Position numbers and translations under genes: made by a program. This document shows positions 1-8,390 of a stretch of 31,888 bases of DNA, piece by piece; position 1 is the stretch's first letter; the number at the start of each line of letters is the position of its first letter. The notes beneath the pieces are model-generated. The model was not told where the DNA came from. It ran no database searches and saw nothing but the letters and a program-made list of their open reading frames with translations. The stretch is from Zymomonas sp. (lineage in GTDB: Bacteria; Pseudomonadota; Alphaproteobacteria; Sphingomonadales; Sphingomonadaceae), in contig JAIYAJ010000212.1 in NCBI GenBank assembly GCA_027489105.1, positions 1-31,888 on the forward strand, in the 5' to 3' direction.

Positions 1-228
1 GGCCTCTGCCACCGGCGACTATGGCGCGGCCTCTGCCACCGGCTACCAGGGCGCGGCCTCTGCCACCGGCTACCAGGGCGCGGCCTCTGCCACCGGCGGC
101 CGGGGCGCGGCCTCTGCCACCGGCGACTATGGCGCGGCCTCTGCCACCGGCTACCAGGGCGCGGCCTCTGCCACCGGCGACTATGGCGCGGCCTCTGCCA
201 CCGGCGACTATGGCGCGGCCTCTGCCAA
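1..228 (+). repeat. 27-bp tandem repeat array, 8 full units plus a partial
   Basis: Units start at 1, 28, 55, 82, 109, 136, 163 and 190, and a 12-bp partial copy starts at 217. Each unit begins GGCCTCTGCCACCGGC. All differences between units lie in six bases (codons 6-7 of the encoded repeat), which read gactat, taccag or ggccgg; the other 21 bases are invariant. The array is coding, has no spacers, and is not a CRISPR. Confidence 0.95.
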
Positions 229-445
229 AGGAAAGTTCAGCGGCGCCTACGCGACTGGCTTCGGTGGCAAGGTGAGCGGCGTTGAAGGCTCCGCTCTCCA
301 TCTGGACGAGCGCGTCTACAATTACGGCCACCCTGACCACGGCAAGATTGTCGCCGTGTGGGCGGGGATCGTAGGCCAGAACGGCATCAAGCCGGGCGTC
401 TTCTACACGCTGCGCGACGGCAAGCCGGTGGAGGCCGCGCCGTGA
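2..445 (+). CDS. Repeat-rich protein, 3' part only (9-residue ASATGxxGA repeats, DUF7666-like)
   Basis: The gene runs in from the left edge, so its start is missing. The correct frame is fixed by the stop at 443-445 and gives eight full copies of a nine-residue repeat, ASATG-x-x-GA, where x-x is DY, YQ or GR. A short unique C-terminal domain of about 70 residues follows (ending GKPVEAAP). Such A/S/T/G-rich nonapeptide repeat proteins, some labelled DUF7666 in databases, occur in phages and prophages; I make that link from memory. The regular Gly/Ala spacing suggests a beta-solenoid-like fold, which is an inference. The function is unknown. The stop overlaps the next start (TGATG), so it belongs to the early operon. 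Another frame over the same repeats reads as an ARPLPPAT repeat, which I regard as a shadow. Confidence 0.75.
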   Translation, partial: ASATGDYGAASATGYQGAASATGYQGAASATGGRGAASATGDYGAASATGYQGAASATGDYGAASATGDYGAASAKGKFSGAYATGFGGKVSGVEGSALHLDERVYNYGHPDHGKIVAVWAGIVGQNGIKPGVFYTLRDGKPVEAAP

Positions 446-531
446 TGCGCATCGTCACCGCCGCTGCCGAATTCGCCGCCCTCCCCATCCTCTTCGCCGG
501 CGCTTTTTGCGTCTGGCTGATCACACCCTGA
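445..531 (+). CDS. 28-residue hydrophobic small protein
   Basis: The ATG overlaps the previous stop (TGATG at 443-447). The product is 28 residues with a hydrophobic stretch (about residues 10-26: FAALPILFAGAFCVWLI), consistent with one membrane segment. It lies between two overlapping or near-overlapping genes of the early operon. No family is recognised. The translational coupling and membrane-like composition are the only support, so it could be a non-coding gap. Confidence 0.45.
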   Translation: MRIVTAAAEFAALPILFAGAFCVWLITP

Positions 532-540
532 GAGGACGAT

Positions 541-765
541 ATGAGCGACCTCTTCACCCTCCATATGCGTTCGGGCCTGTGCTGGGTCTCCCATCACGCG
601 AACGCGCGATGCCAGGGCTTCAGCTTCTACCTCGGCATGGCGTTTCACGACGTGTCGAACGCCCTTGCCGCGGCCAACGCCATGCGGGACCGGCAGCGAC
701 AGGCCACGTGCCTGCGCATCCTGAGCTGGATGCGCGCCGCCATGCGGGCGGGGGCTGCGCAATGA
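541..765 (+). CDS. Hypothetical phage protein, 74 aa
   Basis: The product is 74 residues with two Cys and several His in the first third (LCWVSHHANARCQGF), then a basic helical region (NALAAANAMRDRQRQATCLRIL). A Shine-Dalgarno-like AGAGGA lies at 531-536, just upstream of the ATG. The stop overlaps the next ATG (ATGA at 762-765). I do not recognise the family. The position suggests an accessory protein of the early operon. Confidence 0.6.
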   Translation: MSDLFTLHMRSGLCWVSHHANARCQGFSFYLGMAFHDVSNALAAANAMRDRQRQATCLRILSWMRAAMRAGAAQ

Positions 766-848
766 CCGTCAGCATCGGCGGGATCGCCATCCTCATCATC
801 GTGATGGTCTCGCTCTGCGAGATCGTCGCCGCCAAGCGGAGGGCCTGA
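762..848 (+). CDS. 28-residue single-pass membrane protein
   Basis: The ORF begins in a four-base ATGA overlap with the 541-765 gene. It encodes 28 residues with a strongly hydrophobic centre (IGGIAILIIVMVSLCEIV) followed by a basic tail (AAKRRA), which is the expected pattern for a single membrane helix with a cytoplasmic positive end. Function unknown. Confidence 0.55.
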   Translation: MTVSIGGIAILIIVMVSLCEIVAAKRRA

Positions 849-851
849 TCG

Positions 852-1007
852 ATGGCCTACGTCCCGCCCCCGCGCGCGCCTATCAGCGAGGCCGATTATC
901 TCGCGCTCGACCTGTTCCTCGTCGTCGGCGGTCTGGTCCTGATCGGTTGGGTCGTCTTCGTCGGCGCGATGCTCGCCGCCGGCCTGATCCGGAGGCGCAG
1001 GCCATGA
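852..1007 (+). CDS. 51-residue single-pass membrane protein
   Basis: The ATG lies three bases after the previous stop, and the stop overlaps the helicase ATG (ATGA at 1004-1007). The product is 51 residues: a Pro-rich start (AYVPPPRAPISEADY), a hydrophobic stretch of about 25 residues (LFLVVGGLVLIGWVVFVGAM) and a basic tail (IRRRRP). It fits a one-helix inner-membrane protein. No family is recognised. The tight spacing on both sides supports it being a gene. Confidence 0.6.
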   Translation: MAYVPPPRAPISEADYLALDLFLVVGGLVLIGWVVFVGAMLAAGLIRRRRP

Positions 1008-2680
1008 CCGCGCTGCGCACCTATCAGCGCGAGGCGATCGATGCCGTGCACGCCTACTGGAACAACGGCGGCGGCAATCCCCTGATCGACCTCGCCACCG
1101 GCACGGGCAAGAGCGTCGTGCTGGCCCAGCTCGTTCGCGACGTCGTCGAGCAGTTCGATGCCCGCGTCCTGGTCCTGACGCACGTCAAGGAGCTGGTCGA
1201 GCAGGATCTCGCCGCCACGCTGCGTCTGTGGCCGGAATGCCCGGCCGGCATCAACTCCGCCAGCCTCGGCCGGCGCGACACCCGCGCCCAGGTGCTGTTC
1301 GCCTCGATCCAATCCGTGTTCCGGCTGGATCACTCTGCGCTCGGCAAGCGGCATGTGGTCATCGTGGACGAGGCACACCTCGTACCGCGCGCCGGCGACG
1401 GCATGTACCTGTCGCTCATCAACCGGTTGCGCGAAGGCGAGCCGGACATGCGCGTCGCCGGCTTGACCGCGACGCCGTTCAGGCTCGACAGCGGCCGTCT
1501 GGACGAGGGCGATGGGCGGCTCTTCGACGACATCGTCTACACCTACGGGATCGGGGAGGGCGTGCGCGACGGCTACCTGTCGCCGCTGCGGTCCCTCAAC
1601 GGCGCCTCCGGCCAGATCGACGCAACGAAGGTTGCGCGGCGCGGCGGTGAGTTCATTCCCGGCGCGCTGGAGGCGGCCACCAACACGGACGCTCTCGTCA
1701 AGGCCGCGGTCGAGGACATGGTGCACCGTGGCGAAGATCGTCGCGGCTGGATTGTCTTCTGCACGGGTCTCGACCATTGCGAGGCGGTGCGTGCCGAGCT
1801 TGTGCGCCGCGGCATCGCGGTTGCCAGCGTCACCGGCGAGACGCCGCGCGATGAGCGCGCCCGGGCCATCCGCGACTTCAAGGCGGGGCGCCTGCGCGCT
1901 CTGACGAGTGTCGGCGTGCTGACGACGGGCTTCGACGCGCCGCATGTCGACCTGATCGCCATGATGCGACCGACGCTTTCGACCGGGCTCTACGTCCAGA
2001 TGCTGGGCCGCGGCACGCGGCTCGCCAGCGGCAAGAGCGACTGCCTGGTCCTCGACTATTCGGGCAACGTACGCCGGCACGGGCCGGTGGATGCGATCGA
2101 GGCGGCGCGCAACGAGCGCAAGGCCAAGGGCGCTGCGGCCGAGAAAACCGACGTCGACACGGTGCGGGCCAAGGAATGCCCGTCGTGCGGCTCGCTCGTC
2201 GCGCTACGCACGATGGAGTGTGCCGATTGCGGCCACGCATGGCCCGTCGAGCCAAAGCACGAGGCCAAGCCCGATGCCGAAGCCGCCGTCATGGTGCGCG
2301 AGGTGGAAGAGCGCTGGTTGACCGTCGATGCGGTCGAGGCTCGTCCGCACATCTCCCAGGCCGGTAACCTTACCCTGCGTGTCGACTACATCGTCGGCCT
2401 GCGGACCTATCCGGAATGGGTGTCCGTCGGCGCGCCCGGCTGGGGCGGAGAGAAGGCGCGGCTCTGGTGGCTGCGCATGACGGGCGACGACGCGACACCC
2501 GGCGACGTCAACACCGCCGCCGACCGGATCAAGAGCGGCGCGGCCGAGATCGACTGCACGGCGATCCGCATCAAGCGCGACGGCAAGTACTGGCGCGTCT
2601 CCGAGCGGCTTCGATCCGATGGCAAGGCCGTCGACGAGAAGCTGAAGGTCCGGCTCGTCGAGGGGAGGGCCGCAGCATGA
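1004..2680 (+). CDS. DEAD/DEAH-box SF2 helicase with C-terminal zinc finger
   Basis: The 558-residue product is a complete superfamily 2 helicase. Visible motifs in order are the Q-like LRTYQREAI, Walker A ATGTGKS, Walker B VDEAH, motif III TATPF, then in the second RecA lobe VLTTGFDAP (motif V) and QMLGRGTR (motif VI). A Cys4 zinc ribbon follows (CPSCG and, 11 residues on, CADCG), then a roughly 120-residue tail. It should unwind or translocate on DNA using ATP during phage replication or recombination. I chose the ATG at 1004, not 947, because it gives the ATGA coupling used throughout this operon and has GGAGG at 991-995. A second SF2 helicase overlaps its end. Confidence 0.9.
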   Translation: MTALRTYQREAIDAVHAYWNNGGGNPLIDLATGTGKSVVLAQLVRDVVEQFDARVLVLTHVKELVEQDLAATLRLWPECPAGINSASLGRRDTRAQVLFASIQSVFRLDHSALGKRHVVIVDEAHLVPRAGDGMYLSLINRLREGEPDMRVAGLTATPFRLDSGRLDEGDGRLFDDIVYTYGIGEGVRDGYLSPLRSLNGASGQIDATKVARRGGEFIPGALEAATNTDALVKAAVEDMVHRGEDRRGWIVFCTGLDHCEAVRAELVRRGIAVASVTGETPRDERARAIRDFKAGRLRALTSVGVLTTGFDAPHVDLIAMMRPTLSTGLYVQMLGRGTRLASGKSDCLVLDYSGNVRRHGPVDAIEAARNERKAKGAAAEKTDVDTVRAKECPSCGSLVALRTMECADCGHAWPVEPKHEAKPDAEAAVMVREVEERWLTVDAVEARPHISQAGNLTLRVDYIVGLRTYPEWVSVGAPGWGGEKARLWWLRMTGDDATPGDVNTAADRIKSGAAEIDCTAIRIKRDGKYWRVSERLRSDGKAVDEKLKVRLVEGRAAA

Positions 2681-4086
2681 GCGAGCACCTTTCCGCCTAT
2701 CGCGCCCTCTGTGCATCCAAGCGAGCCGAGCCGATCCGCGCGGGCATCACCCGCACGCCGGAGCTCAACGCCACGCTCCGAGATCATCAGCGGCATGGCG
2801 TCGAGTTCGCCCTCCGTGCCGGTCGCTCTGCGCTCTTCTACGATACCGGGCTCGGCAAGACCCGCATGATGCTCGACTGGGGCAGGTGCGTCGTCGAGCA
2901 CACGAACAAGCCCGTCCTGATGCTGGCGCCGCTGGCCGTCGGCCTGCAGCACGTCAAGGAAGCGGAGGTGATGGGCGTCGAGGCGTCGATATCGCGCTTC
3001 GGCATGCCGCCGTCGTCGCCGCGCATCGTCATCACTAACTACGAGCGCCTCGAGCGTTTCGACCCGACCGACTATGCCGGCGTCATCCTTGACGAGAGCT
3101 CGATCCTCAAGAGCTTCACCGGAGCGACCACGCGCAAGCTGATCGAGACGTTCAAGGACACGCCGTTCAGGCTCGCGGGGAGCGCGACGCCCGCGCCGAA
3201 TGATCATGCCGAGCTCGGCCAGCATAGCGAATTCCTGGGCGCCTCTTCGGCAACGATGATGCTCACCAAGTTCTTTCTCCATGACAGTGCCGATACCGGT
3301 CAGTGGCGCCTTAAGGGGCATGCCGTGCGCCCGTTCTGGGATTGGGTGGCGTCCTGGGCGCGATGCGTCAGCAAGCCGTCGGATCTCGGCTTCAGCGACG
3401 AAGGCTACGAGCTGCCGCCGCTCGATATCATCCGTCACGTCGTCCAGGCCGACCGATTGCAAGAGGCTGGCGAGGAACGCGACGGCCAGTTCCGAATGTT
3501 CCGCATTCCGGAACGATCGGCGACGTCGATCCATAAGGAAAAGCGCCTCACGGCAGCCGATCGCGCGGCCAAAGTGGCGGAGATCATCGCCGCAATCCCC
3601 GCCGGCGAGCCGATCTGCATCTGGGTCGACACGGATTACGAAGCTCAGGCCGTGCGTGCCGCGGTGCCGGATGCCGTCGAAGTCAACGGGAAGATGAATG
3701 CCGACGTCAAGGAAGAGCGTCTGGCCGGGTTCAGTTCCGGCGAGGTCCGCATCCTTCTGACGAAGCCGTCGATTGCTGGCTACGGGCTCAACTGGCAGCA
3801 CTGCAACCAGGCGATCTTCACCGGCCTCTCGTTCTCGTATGAGGCCTTTTATCAGGCGGTGCGGCGCTTCTATCGCTTCGGCCAGGCCAAACCCGTCTCT
3901 GCGCATGTTGTCATGGCGGACACAGAGGCGGCCATCGTCGCCGCCGTTCAGCGCAAGGCCGGCGATCACGAGCGGATGAAGGCGGAGATGGCATCCGCCA
4001 TGCGCCGCGCCGCCGTCGAGCACACCGTCCTCCAGACCTACAACCCCGAACAGAAGGCCACGCTGCCCGCGTGGATGGCCGCATGA
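2677..4086 (+). CDS. SNF2-like SF2 helicase/translocase
   Basis: The 469-residue product has LRDHQRHGVEFAL, a Walker A-type DTGLGKT, a Walker B variant LDESS in place of DEAH, motif III GSATPAPND, and a second lobe with IAGYGLNWQHC (motif V-like) and QAVRRFYRFGQ (motif VI-like). The DESS box and the RRFYRFGQ signature are typical of phage SNF2-family ATPases, which remodel protein-DNA complexes or translocate on duplex DNA rather than acting as classical unwinding helicases. The start at 2677 overlaps the previous stop by four bases and is preceded by GGGAGGG at 2663-2669; an in-frame extension upstream lies inside the preceding gene. It is directly followed by a DNA methyltransferase. Confidence 0.88.
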   Translation: MSEHLSAYRALCASKRAEPIRAGITRTPELNATLRDHQRHGVEFALRAGRSALFYDTGLGKTRMMLDWGRCVVEHTNKPVLMLAPLAVGLQHVKEAEVMGVEASISRFGMPPSSPRIVITNYERLERFDPTDYAGVILDESSILKSFTGATTRKLIETFKDTPFRLAGSATPAPNDHAELGQHSEFLGASSATMMLTKFFLHDSADTGQWRLKGHAVRPFWDWVASWARCVSKPSDLGFSDEGYELPPLDIIRHVVQADRLQEAGEERDGQFRMFRIPERSATSIHKEKRLTAADRAAKVAEIIAAIPAGEPICIWVDTDYEAQAVRAAVPDAVEVNGKMNADVKEERLAGFSSGEVRILLTKPSIAGYGLNWQHCNQAIFTGLSFSYEAFYQAVRRFYRFGQAKPVSAHVVMADTEAAIVAAVQRKAGDHERMKAEMASAMRRAAVEHTVLQTYNPEQKATLPAWMAA

Positions 4087-4988
4087 ACGTCTTCGATCAG
4101 AAGATCGGCGAGCGCTTCGCCGCGTACAACGTCGATACCGTGGAATTCACGGCCGGCATGCCGGCCAACTCCATCGACTTCAGCGTGTACTCTCCGCCGT
4201 TTGCGCACCTCTTCGTCTATTCGGAGAGCGAGCGGGACATGGGGAACGTCGCCGACTACGACGAGTTCAAGACGGCATATTCGCCGCTTGTCGCAGACCT
4301 TCTTCGCACGACGAAGCCAGGCCGCATCAGCGCGGTTCATTGCTCTGACGTGCCGACCACGAAGTCCCGGGACGGCGTCATCGGCCTCACCGACTTCCCC
4401 TCGTACATCCGCGAGGCGCACGAGGCCGCCGGCTGGATCTATCACGCCCGCGTGACGATCTGGAAAGACCCGGTTGTGGAGATGCAGCGCACGAAGGCGC
4501 ACGGGCTTCTCTACAAGACTTTTCGGACTGACGCCTCGCGGTGCCGAGTCGGCATGCCCGATTACATGCTGATCTTCCGCAAGCCAGTCGAGGGCAAGAC
4601 CGACAAGTCGCCGGAACCAGTCGTCCACGATCCAAATCGATACCCGGTCACGGCATGGCAGGAGCTCGCGTCGCCCGTCTGGATGACCATCGACCAGACG
4701 AACGTGCTGAACGTGAAAGTGGCTCGTGAAGACAAGGACGAGCGACACCTTTGCCCGCTACAGTTGGACGTCATCGAACGTTGTCTGACCCTCTACAGTA
4801 ACCCTAACGAGACCGTGTACTCGCCGTTCATGGGCATCGGCAGTGAAGGTTATCAGTCCCTGCGCATGGGCCGCCGCTTCATCGGGACCGAGCTCAAGCC
4901 GGCATACTTCCGACAGGCCATCAAAAACCTCGATCAAGCCGAGCGTGAAGGGCCGGCGACAGACCTCCTCGCTGGAATCGCGGCATGA
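4083..4988 (+). CDS. DNA methyltransferase, beta-class (N4-cytosine or N6-adenine)
   Basis: The 301-residue protein has the catalytic motif IV SPPF at residues 37-40 (preceded by VY). Near the C-terminus it has HLCPLQLDVI, resembling motif X, and then FMGIGSEGY, resembling the AdoMet-binding motif I FxGxGS. Motif IV before X and I is the beta-class order. The SPP[FY] form is most typical of N4-cytosine enzymes, but phage N6-adenine enzymes also vary here. Residues 80-220 would hold target recognition. No restriction gene is nearby, so it is an orphan that probably protects phage DNA from host restriction or marks it. The start at 4083 overlaps the helicase stop (ATGA). Confidence 0.85.
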   Translation: MNVFDQKIGERFAAYNVDTVEFTAGMPANSIDFSVYSPPFAHLFVYSESERDMGNVADYDEFKTAYSPLVADLLRTTKPGRISAVHCSDVPTTKSRDGVIGLTDFPSYIREAHEAAGWIYHARVTIWKDPVVEMQRTKAHGLLYKTFRTDASRCRVGMPDYMLIFRKPVEGKTDKSPEPVVHDPNRYPVTAWQELASPVWMTIDQTNVLNVKVAREDKDERHLCPLQLDVIERCLTLYSNPNETVYSPFMGIGSEGYQSLRMGRRFIGTELKPAYFRQAIKNLDQAEREGPATDLLAGIAA

Positions 4989-5335
4989 ACCGCCCCCGCA
5001 AATACGATCATGACGCGATCCTTGAGGATTGGCGGCAGGGCCTGACAACGCGGGCCATCGTCGAGCGGCACCATCTGGCCGGAGAGCATGCGCTCCGCAC
5101 GATCCTGAACCGGCGGCGGCAGGCCGGCGACCCTCGCGCCATCCATCGCATCAGCGTCCGCCCGATCAACACCGAGGCGCGGTGCATCGCAGTGACGGTG
5201 CCCTTGACCGCCTTCGACGCAATCGAGGCCGCCGCGACGGCGCGAGGCGAGACGGTGACGGGACTTTGCCGGCGGATCATCACCACGGTCGCCACCGACG
5301 GCATGGTCGACGCCGTTCTGGACGACCGGTCATGA
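4985..5335 (+). CDS. Small helix-turn-helix protein
   Basis: The product is 116 residues. Residues 5-50 (KYDHDAILEDWRQGLTTRAI, then a recognition-helix-like HALRTILNRRRQAGDPR) look like a helix-turn-helix. The second half (VTVPLTAFDAIEAAATARGE) resembles a ribbon-helix-helix-like or small helical domain. The GDPRA-x-HR ending of the HTH is shared with the 8533-8862 product, suggesting two related DNA-binding proteins. It overlaps both neighbours by four bases. It is probably a DNA-binding accessory or regulatory protein; its targets are unknown. Confidence 0.65.
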   Translation: MNRPRKYDHDAILEDWRQGLTTRAIVERHHLAGEHALRTILNRRRQAGDPRAIHRISVRPINTEARCIAVTVPLTAFDAIEAAATARGETVTGLCRRIITTVATDGMVDAVLDDRS

Positions 5336-5760
5336 GGGCCGCCGTCCTGATGCGCTGCGACGCGGACCCGTGGGTGCCCGGCACCTGCGCCGCGTGCGGA
5401 CGCCGCGCCACGGGCATCGGAGTTCAGGGCCCTCGACGCGGCATGGTCGCCTGGGTCTGTTCCGTCCCCTGTCTCGAACCCGCAAAGGCCCTTGCCATGA
5501 TGAAGGCGCATGAAATCGATCGCGTCGAAGAGGACGCGTGCAAGGCGGCGGCGGCCGTCGTTACCGAGGCCATCCTGACAGACGTCTTCGGCGCGCTCTG
5601 GGATGCCGGCGCCCGCGACCTGGCCAGCGTCGGTCCCGAACAGGTCGAGGCGGCCGTCGAGGCCCTGGCCAAGGGCTCGATGGGCGGGCACGTCCAGGCG
5701 TCGCTCAAGGCCTTCGGCGATGCGGTGCGCGGCGAACTGAAGGACGGCGTTCCGTTCTAG
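5332..5760 (+). CDS. Hypothetical protein with N-terminal Cys pairs (zinc-ribbon-like)
   Basis: The 142-residue product starts at an ATGA overlap with the preceding gene. Its N-terminus carries CAAC and CSVPC about 30 residues apart, consistent with one zinc site. The rest is Ala-rich and helical. It resembles in outline the small Cys-containing DUF6511-type proteins of alphaproteobacterial phages, but I cannot assign it to that family. It is the last overlapping gene before a 52-bp gap and the primase. Confidence 0.6.
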   Translation: MRAAVLMRCDADPWVPGTCAACGRRATGIGVQGPRRGMVAWVCSVPCLEPAKALAMMKAHEIDRVEEDACKAAAAVVTEAILTDVFGALWDAGARDLASVGPEQVEAAVEALAKGSMGGHVQASLKAFGDAVRGELKDGVPF

Positions 5761-5776
5761 CGCTGCCCGCTCCGGT

Positions 5777-5784
5777 TAACGTTA
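5777..5784. promoter_or_regulatory. Short palindrome in gap before primase gene
   Basis: The 52-bp gap between 5760 and 5813 contains TAACGTTA, a perfect 8-bp palindrome, inside a near-palindromic GGTTAACGTTACC. It is the only place in the early operon before the terminator where genes do not nearly abut, so a small operator or a separate primase promoter is possible. No clear -35/-10 pair is visible. Confidence 0.25.
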
Positions 5785-5812
5785 CCCTTTCACCCTCTCG
5801 CAGCGGACCACC

Positions 5813-8131
5813 ATGACCAGCCCCAATCTGGCGGCAGCCCTGACGCTCGCTGGCCACGGCATCGCCGTCTTCCCCTGCGCCCCGGACAAGAAGCCGCGGC
5901 CGGGTGTGCGCTGGCGGCAAGAGGCGACGGCGGACGAAGCGCGAATCCGCTCCTGGTGGCGCCGCTGGCCGGACAGCCTCCCGGCCTTCGAGCCCGGCCG
6001 GCATCAGCTCGTCGTCATCGATTGCGACCGCCACGGCCAAGCCGACGGCGTCGCGGCGCTCGAGGCGATGGCCGGGGAGCGGGGCGAGGATCACCGCGAC
6101 TGGCCGACGGTCGAGACGCCGTCAACGGGCCGACACGTCTTCTTCCGCCAGGACGGATCGCTGACCAATGCCAGGGGCACGCTGCCGGCCGGCATCGATG
6201 TGCGCGGCACGGGCGGCTATGTCATCGCCGAGGGGGCGACGCTGCCAGACGGCCGCGCCTATCAGCCGCTCGGCGACGGTCTCATCGCCGCCATGGAACA
6301 CGACGCCGTGCCGCGCCTGCCGGACTGGCTCGCGGACATCCTGAAACCGCCTGTGCCTGTCGTGATGGAGCCGGAAAGGGTATCGGCAGTATCGAGCCCC
6401 TTGCCGCCGGCCAACAGCGGCGCGCGCGAGCGGGCTGCATTCGAGGCGGCGTTGGCGTCGGAGATCGCCAATGTGCGCGGCGCCGTGGAAGGCCAGCGCA
6501 ACGCCACGCTCAACACGTCCGCGTTCTGCCTCTACCAGATGGTCGCTTCCGGCTGGGGGGGCGCTGCGGAAGTCGAGCACGCCATGACCCAGGCTGCGCT
6601 CGCCATCGGGCTTCGCCAGCCGGAGATCGGCAAGACGCTCGCATCCGCCCGTCGCTCCGGCATGGCCAAGCCGCGGCCGCCGCTGTCCGACCGGGAAGGT
6701 CATGACGCGCCCGCCATCGAGATCAGGCTGAAGCGCAAGGACGGCGTGACCTATGACGCGGAAACCGGCGAGATCGTCGAGGATGGCGAGGATGATGATG
6801 AGGATGGCGAGGAAGCGGCGCCGCCGATAGACGAGGGGCTGACGCGGGTGGACGGCGTGCTTGGCGATCTCGTCGAGTGGATCACGTCATGCAGCCCGAC
6901 CGGCAACCGCCTTCTGTCGCTCGCCGCCGCGCTTCCGCTCATGGGCACCGTACTCGGCCGGCGCATGGCCACGCCCACGGGCGGCGGGCTGGAGCTCTAC
7001 ATCATCTCGTTGCTGGAATCGGGCGGCGGCAAGAGCGCCCCCATGGCCTGCGTCTCGCGCCTCATGGAAATGGCGCGGCTTGACAACCAGCATATCGCCC
7101 CGCCCGAATTCCGGTCCGGCGCTGCGTTCGGCGATCAGCTCTGCCGCGCGCCCCTGTCGCTATCCATCATCGATGAGATCGCGGACTATTTCGGCGTCCT
7201 GCTCGGAGACCGGCAGCAAAGCCATCAGGTCGAGCTGGAGAAGCTGCTGAAGGAGCAATGGGGCAAGGGGTTCGATCAGCCGCTTCGCACCGCACATTCC
7301 AGAAGCGCGAGCGGCACCAAGGTTTCCGTGCCCTGCTACTCGATCTACGGCACCACGACGCCGGAAGCGTTCTTTCGCGTCATCAAGAGCCGGCACGTCA
7401 CGGGCGGCTTTGCAAACCGCCTGACCGTCATCAACGCATCGGGTGCGAACCGCGAGCACGTCATCACCGGCAACATCCGCACCCCGCCCGCTCGGCTTGT
7501 CGAGGCAATCCAGTCGCTCTACGCCATGGGGGGCGGGGGAGGCAACCTGACAGCTTACGTCGACAAGAACAGTGCCGTCGATCCTGAACCGGTGATTGTG
7601 CCGTGGGAGAGCCAAACCGCGGAAAAGCGGTTCACGGATTTCGACGCGGAGTGCAAGGGGTTCTACGCCAGCATGGGCGACATGGGGAAGATCTATGGCC
7701 GCACAGCCTTCATGGCCGTGAAGATCGCGACCATCCGCGCCTGCGGCCGCCACTCGCCCGTGACGCTCGCGGACATGGAATGGGGCATCGCCGTCGCACG
7801 GCAAAGCGCGGACCTGTTCCGACACGAGCTCGCATCCAAGATGCTCGACCCGCTGTCGGCCGGCGAGATGCTGATGAAGCTGGAAGAGCAGTTCACCAAA
7901 CCGACCGAGAAGGGCAGGGCGATGATGGCCCGCTTCGGCGGCATGACCCTATCGCGCCGGTTCCTGTTCAAGAACCTGAAGCGCCATATCAACCGGCACC
8001 CGGGCGAGTTCGAGAACGCGCTGAAGGCCTTGCAATATGGCGGGCAAGTCGTGATCCACCGCATGAGCCAGTCCGGAGCCAAGGACGGGCTGGAAGTCGT
8101 GACCTATACCGGACGACGACGAGCGTCGTGA
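5813..8131 (+). CDS. Primase-polymerase with helicase-like C-terminal half (PrimPol + DUF3987-like)
   Basis: The 772-residue protein begins with a bifunctional primase/polymerase domain: GIAVFPCAPDKKPR near residue 16, the metal-binding DCD at 70-72, STGRHVFF with His108, and GIDVRGTGGYVI with Asp129. An acidic linker (EDGEDDDEDGEE, about 321-335) leads to a P-loop ATPase half with SGGGKS at 403-408 and a DEIAD box near residue 455, like DUF3987 or phage helicase-primase proteins. It would prime, and possibly unwind, DNA at the phage origin. It ends just before a terminator and an iteron-like repeat region. The ATG is preceded by only a weak ribosome site. Confidence 0.85.
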   Translation: MTSPNLAAALTLAGHGIAVFPCAPDKKPRPGVRWRQEATADEARIRSWWRRWPDSLPAFEPGRHQLVVIDCDRHGQADGVAALEAMAGERGEDHRDWPTVETPSTGRHVFFRQDGSLTNARGTLPAGIDVRGTGGYVIAEGATLPDGRAYQPLGDGLIAAMEHDAVPRLPDWLADILKPPVPVVMEPERVSAVSSPLPPANSGARERAAFEAALASEIANVRGAVEGQRNATLNTSAFCLYQMVASGWGGAAEVEHAMTQAALAIGLRQPEIGKTLASARRSGMAKPRPPLSDREGHDAPAIEIRLKRKDGVTYDAETGEIVEDGEDDDEDGEEAAPPIDEGLTRVDGVLGDLVEWITSCSPTGNRLLSLAAALPLMGTVLGRRMATPTGGGLELYIISLLESGGGKSAPMACVSRLMEMARLDNQHIAPPEFRSGAAFGDQLCRAPLSLSIIDEIADYFGVLLGDRQQSHQVELEKLLKEQWGKGFDQPLRTAHSRSASGTKVSVPCYSIYGTTTPEAFFRVIKSRHVTGGFANRLTVINASGANREHVITGNIRTPPARLVEAIQSLYAMGGGGGNLTAYVDKNSAVDPEPVIVPWESQTAEKRFTDFDAECKGFYASMGDMGKIYGRTAFMAVKIATIRACGRHSPVTLADMEWGIAVARQSADLFRHELASKMLDPLSAGEMLMKLEEQFTKPTEKGRAMMARFGGMTLSRRFLFKNLKRHINRHPGEFENALKALQYGGQVVIHRMSQSGAKDGLEVVTYTGRRRAS

Positions 8132-8144
8132 GCACCCTGAAGAT

Positions 8145-8165
8145 CCCGCTTCGGCGGGTTTTTTT
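8145..8165 (+). terminator. Rho-independent terminator of early operon
   Basis: CCCGC (8145-8149), loop TTCG, GCGGG (8154-8158), followed by seven T. This is a five-base GC stem with a stable UUCG loop, 13 bp after the primase stop, and it closes the early operon. Confidence 0.92.
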
Positions 8166-8308
8166 ATGCCTGTAGGTTGGGGACGATCAGGACCAAAAGC
8201 GTCGGCACCGTCCCCAACCTAGCGTCCAAATCTGCACATTTTCGCCACAATTGGCGCTAGGTCGGGGACAAGCGTCCCCAACCTGTCCCCAACCTGGTCC
8301 CCAACCTA

Positions 8309-8346
8309 GAAATACTTATCTATATGAAATATATAGAGAATATATC
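8309..8346. other. AT-rich core, candidate DNA-unwinding element
   Basis: About 38 bases, nearly all A/T (for example ATATGAAATATATAGAGAAT), sit between the third and fourth + copies of the 12-bp repeat and the inverted copy at 8348, in an otherwise high-GC genome. In phage and plasmid origins such a segment beside iterons is where strands open. The origin role is inference. Confidence 0.5.
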
Positions 8347-8390
8347 CAGGTTGGGGACGGGGACGGCTGACCCCCTCCCCTGAGCCAATT

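Noticed and set aside
1..228. Possible CRISPR array
   Set aside because: Units are contiguous with no spacers, lie in frame in a coding region, and no cas genes are present.
21..275. Open frame reading as ARPLPPAT repeats
   Set aside because: It is the wrong frame over the 27-bp array. The frame ending at 445 continues into a unique domain and couples to the next gene, so this one is a shadow.
896..4023. Long antisense frames opposite the helicases (896-2080, 2407-4023)
   Set aside because: The + strand frames contain full helicase motifs; the antisense translations show no motifs.
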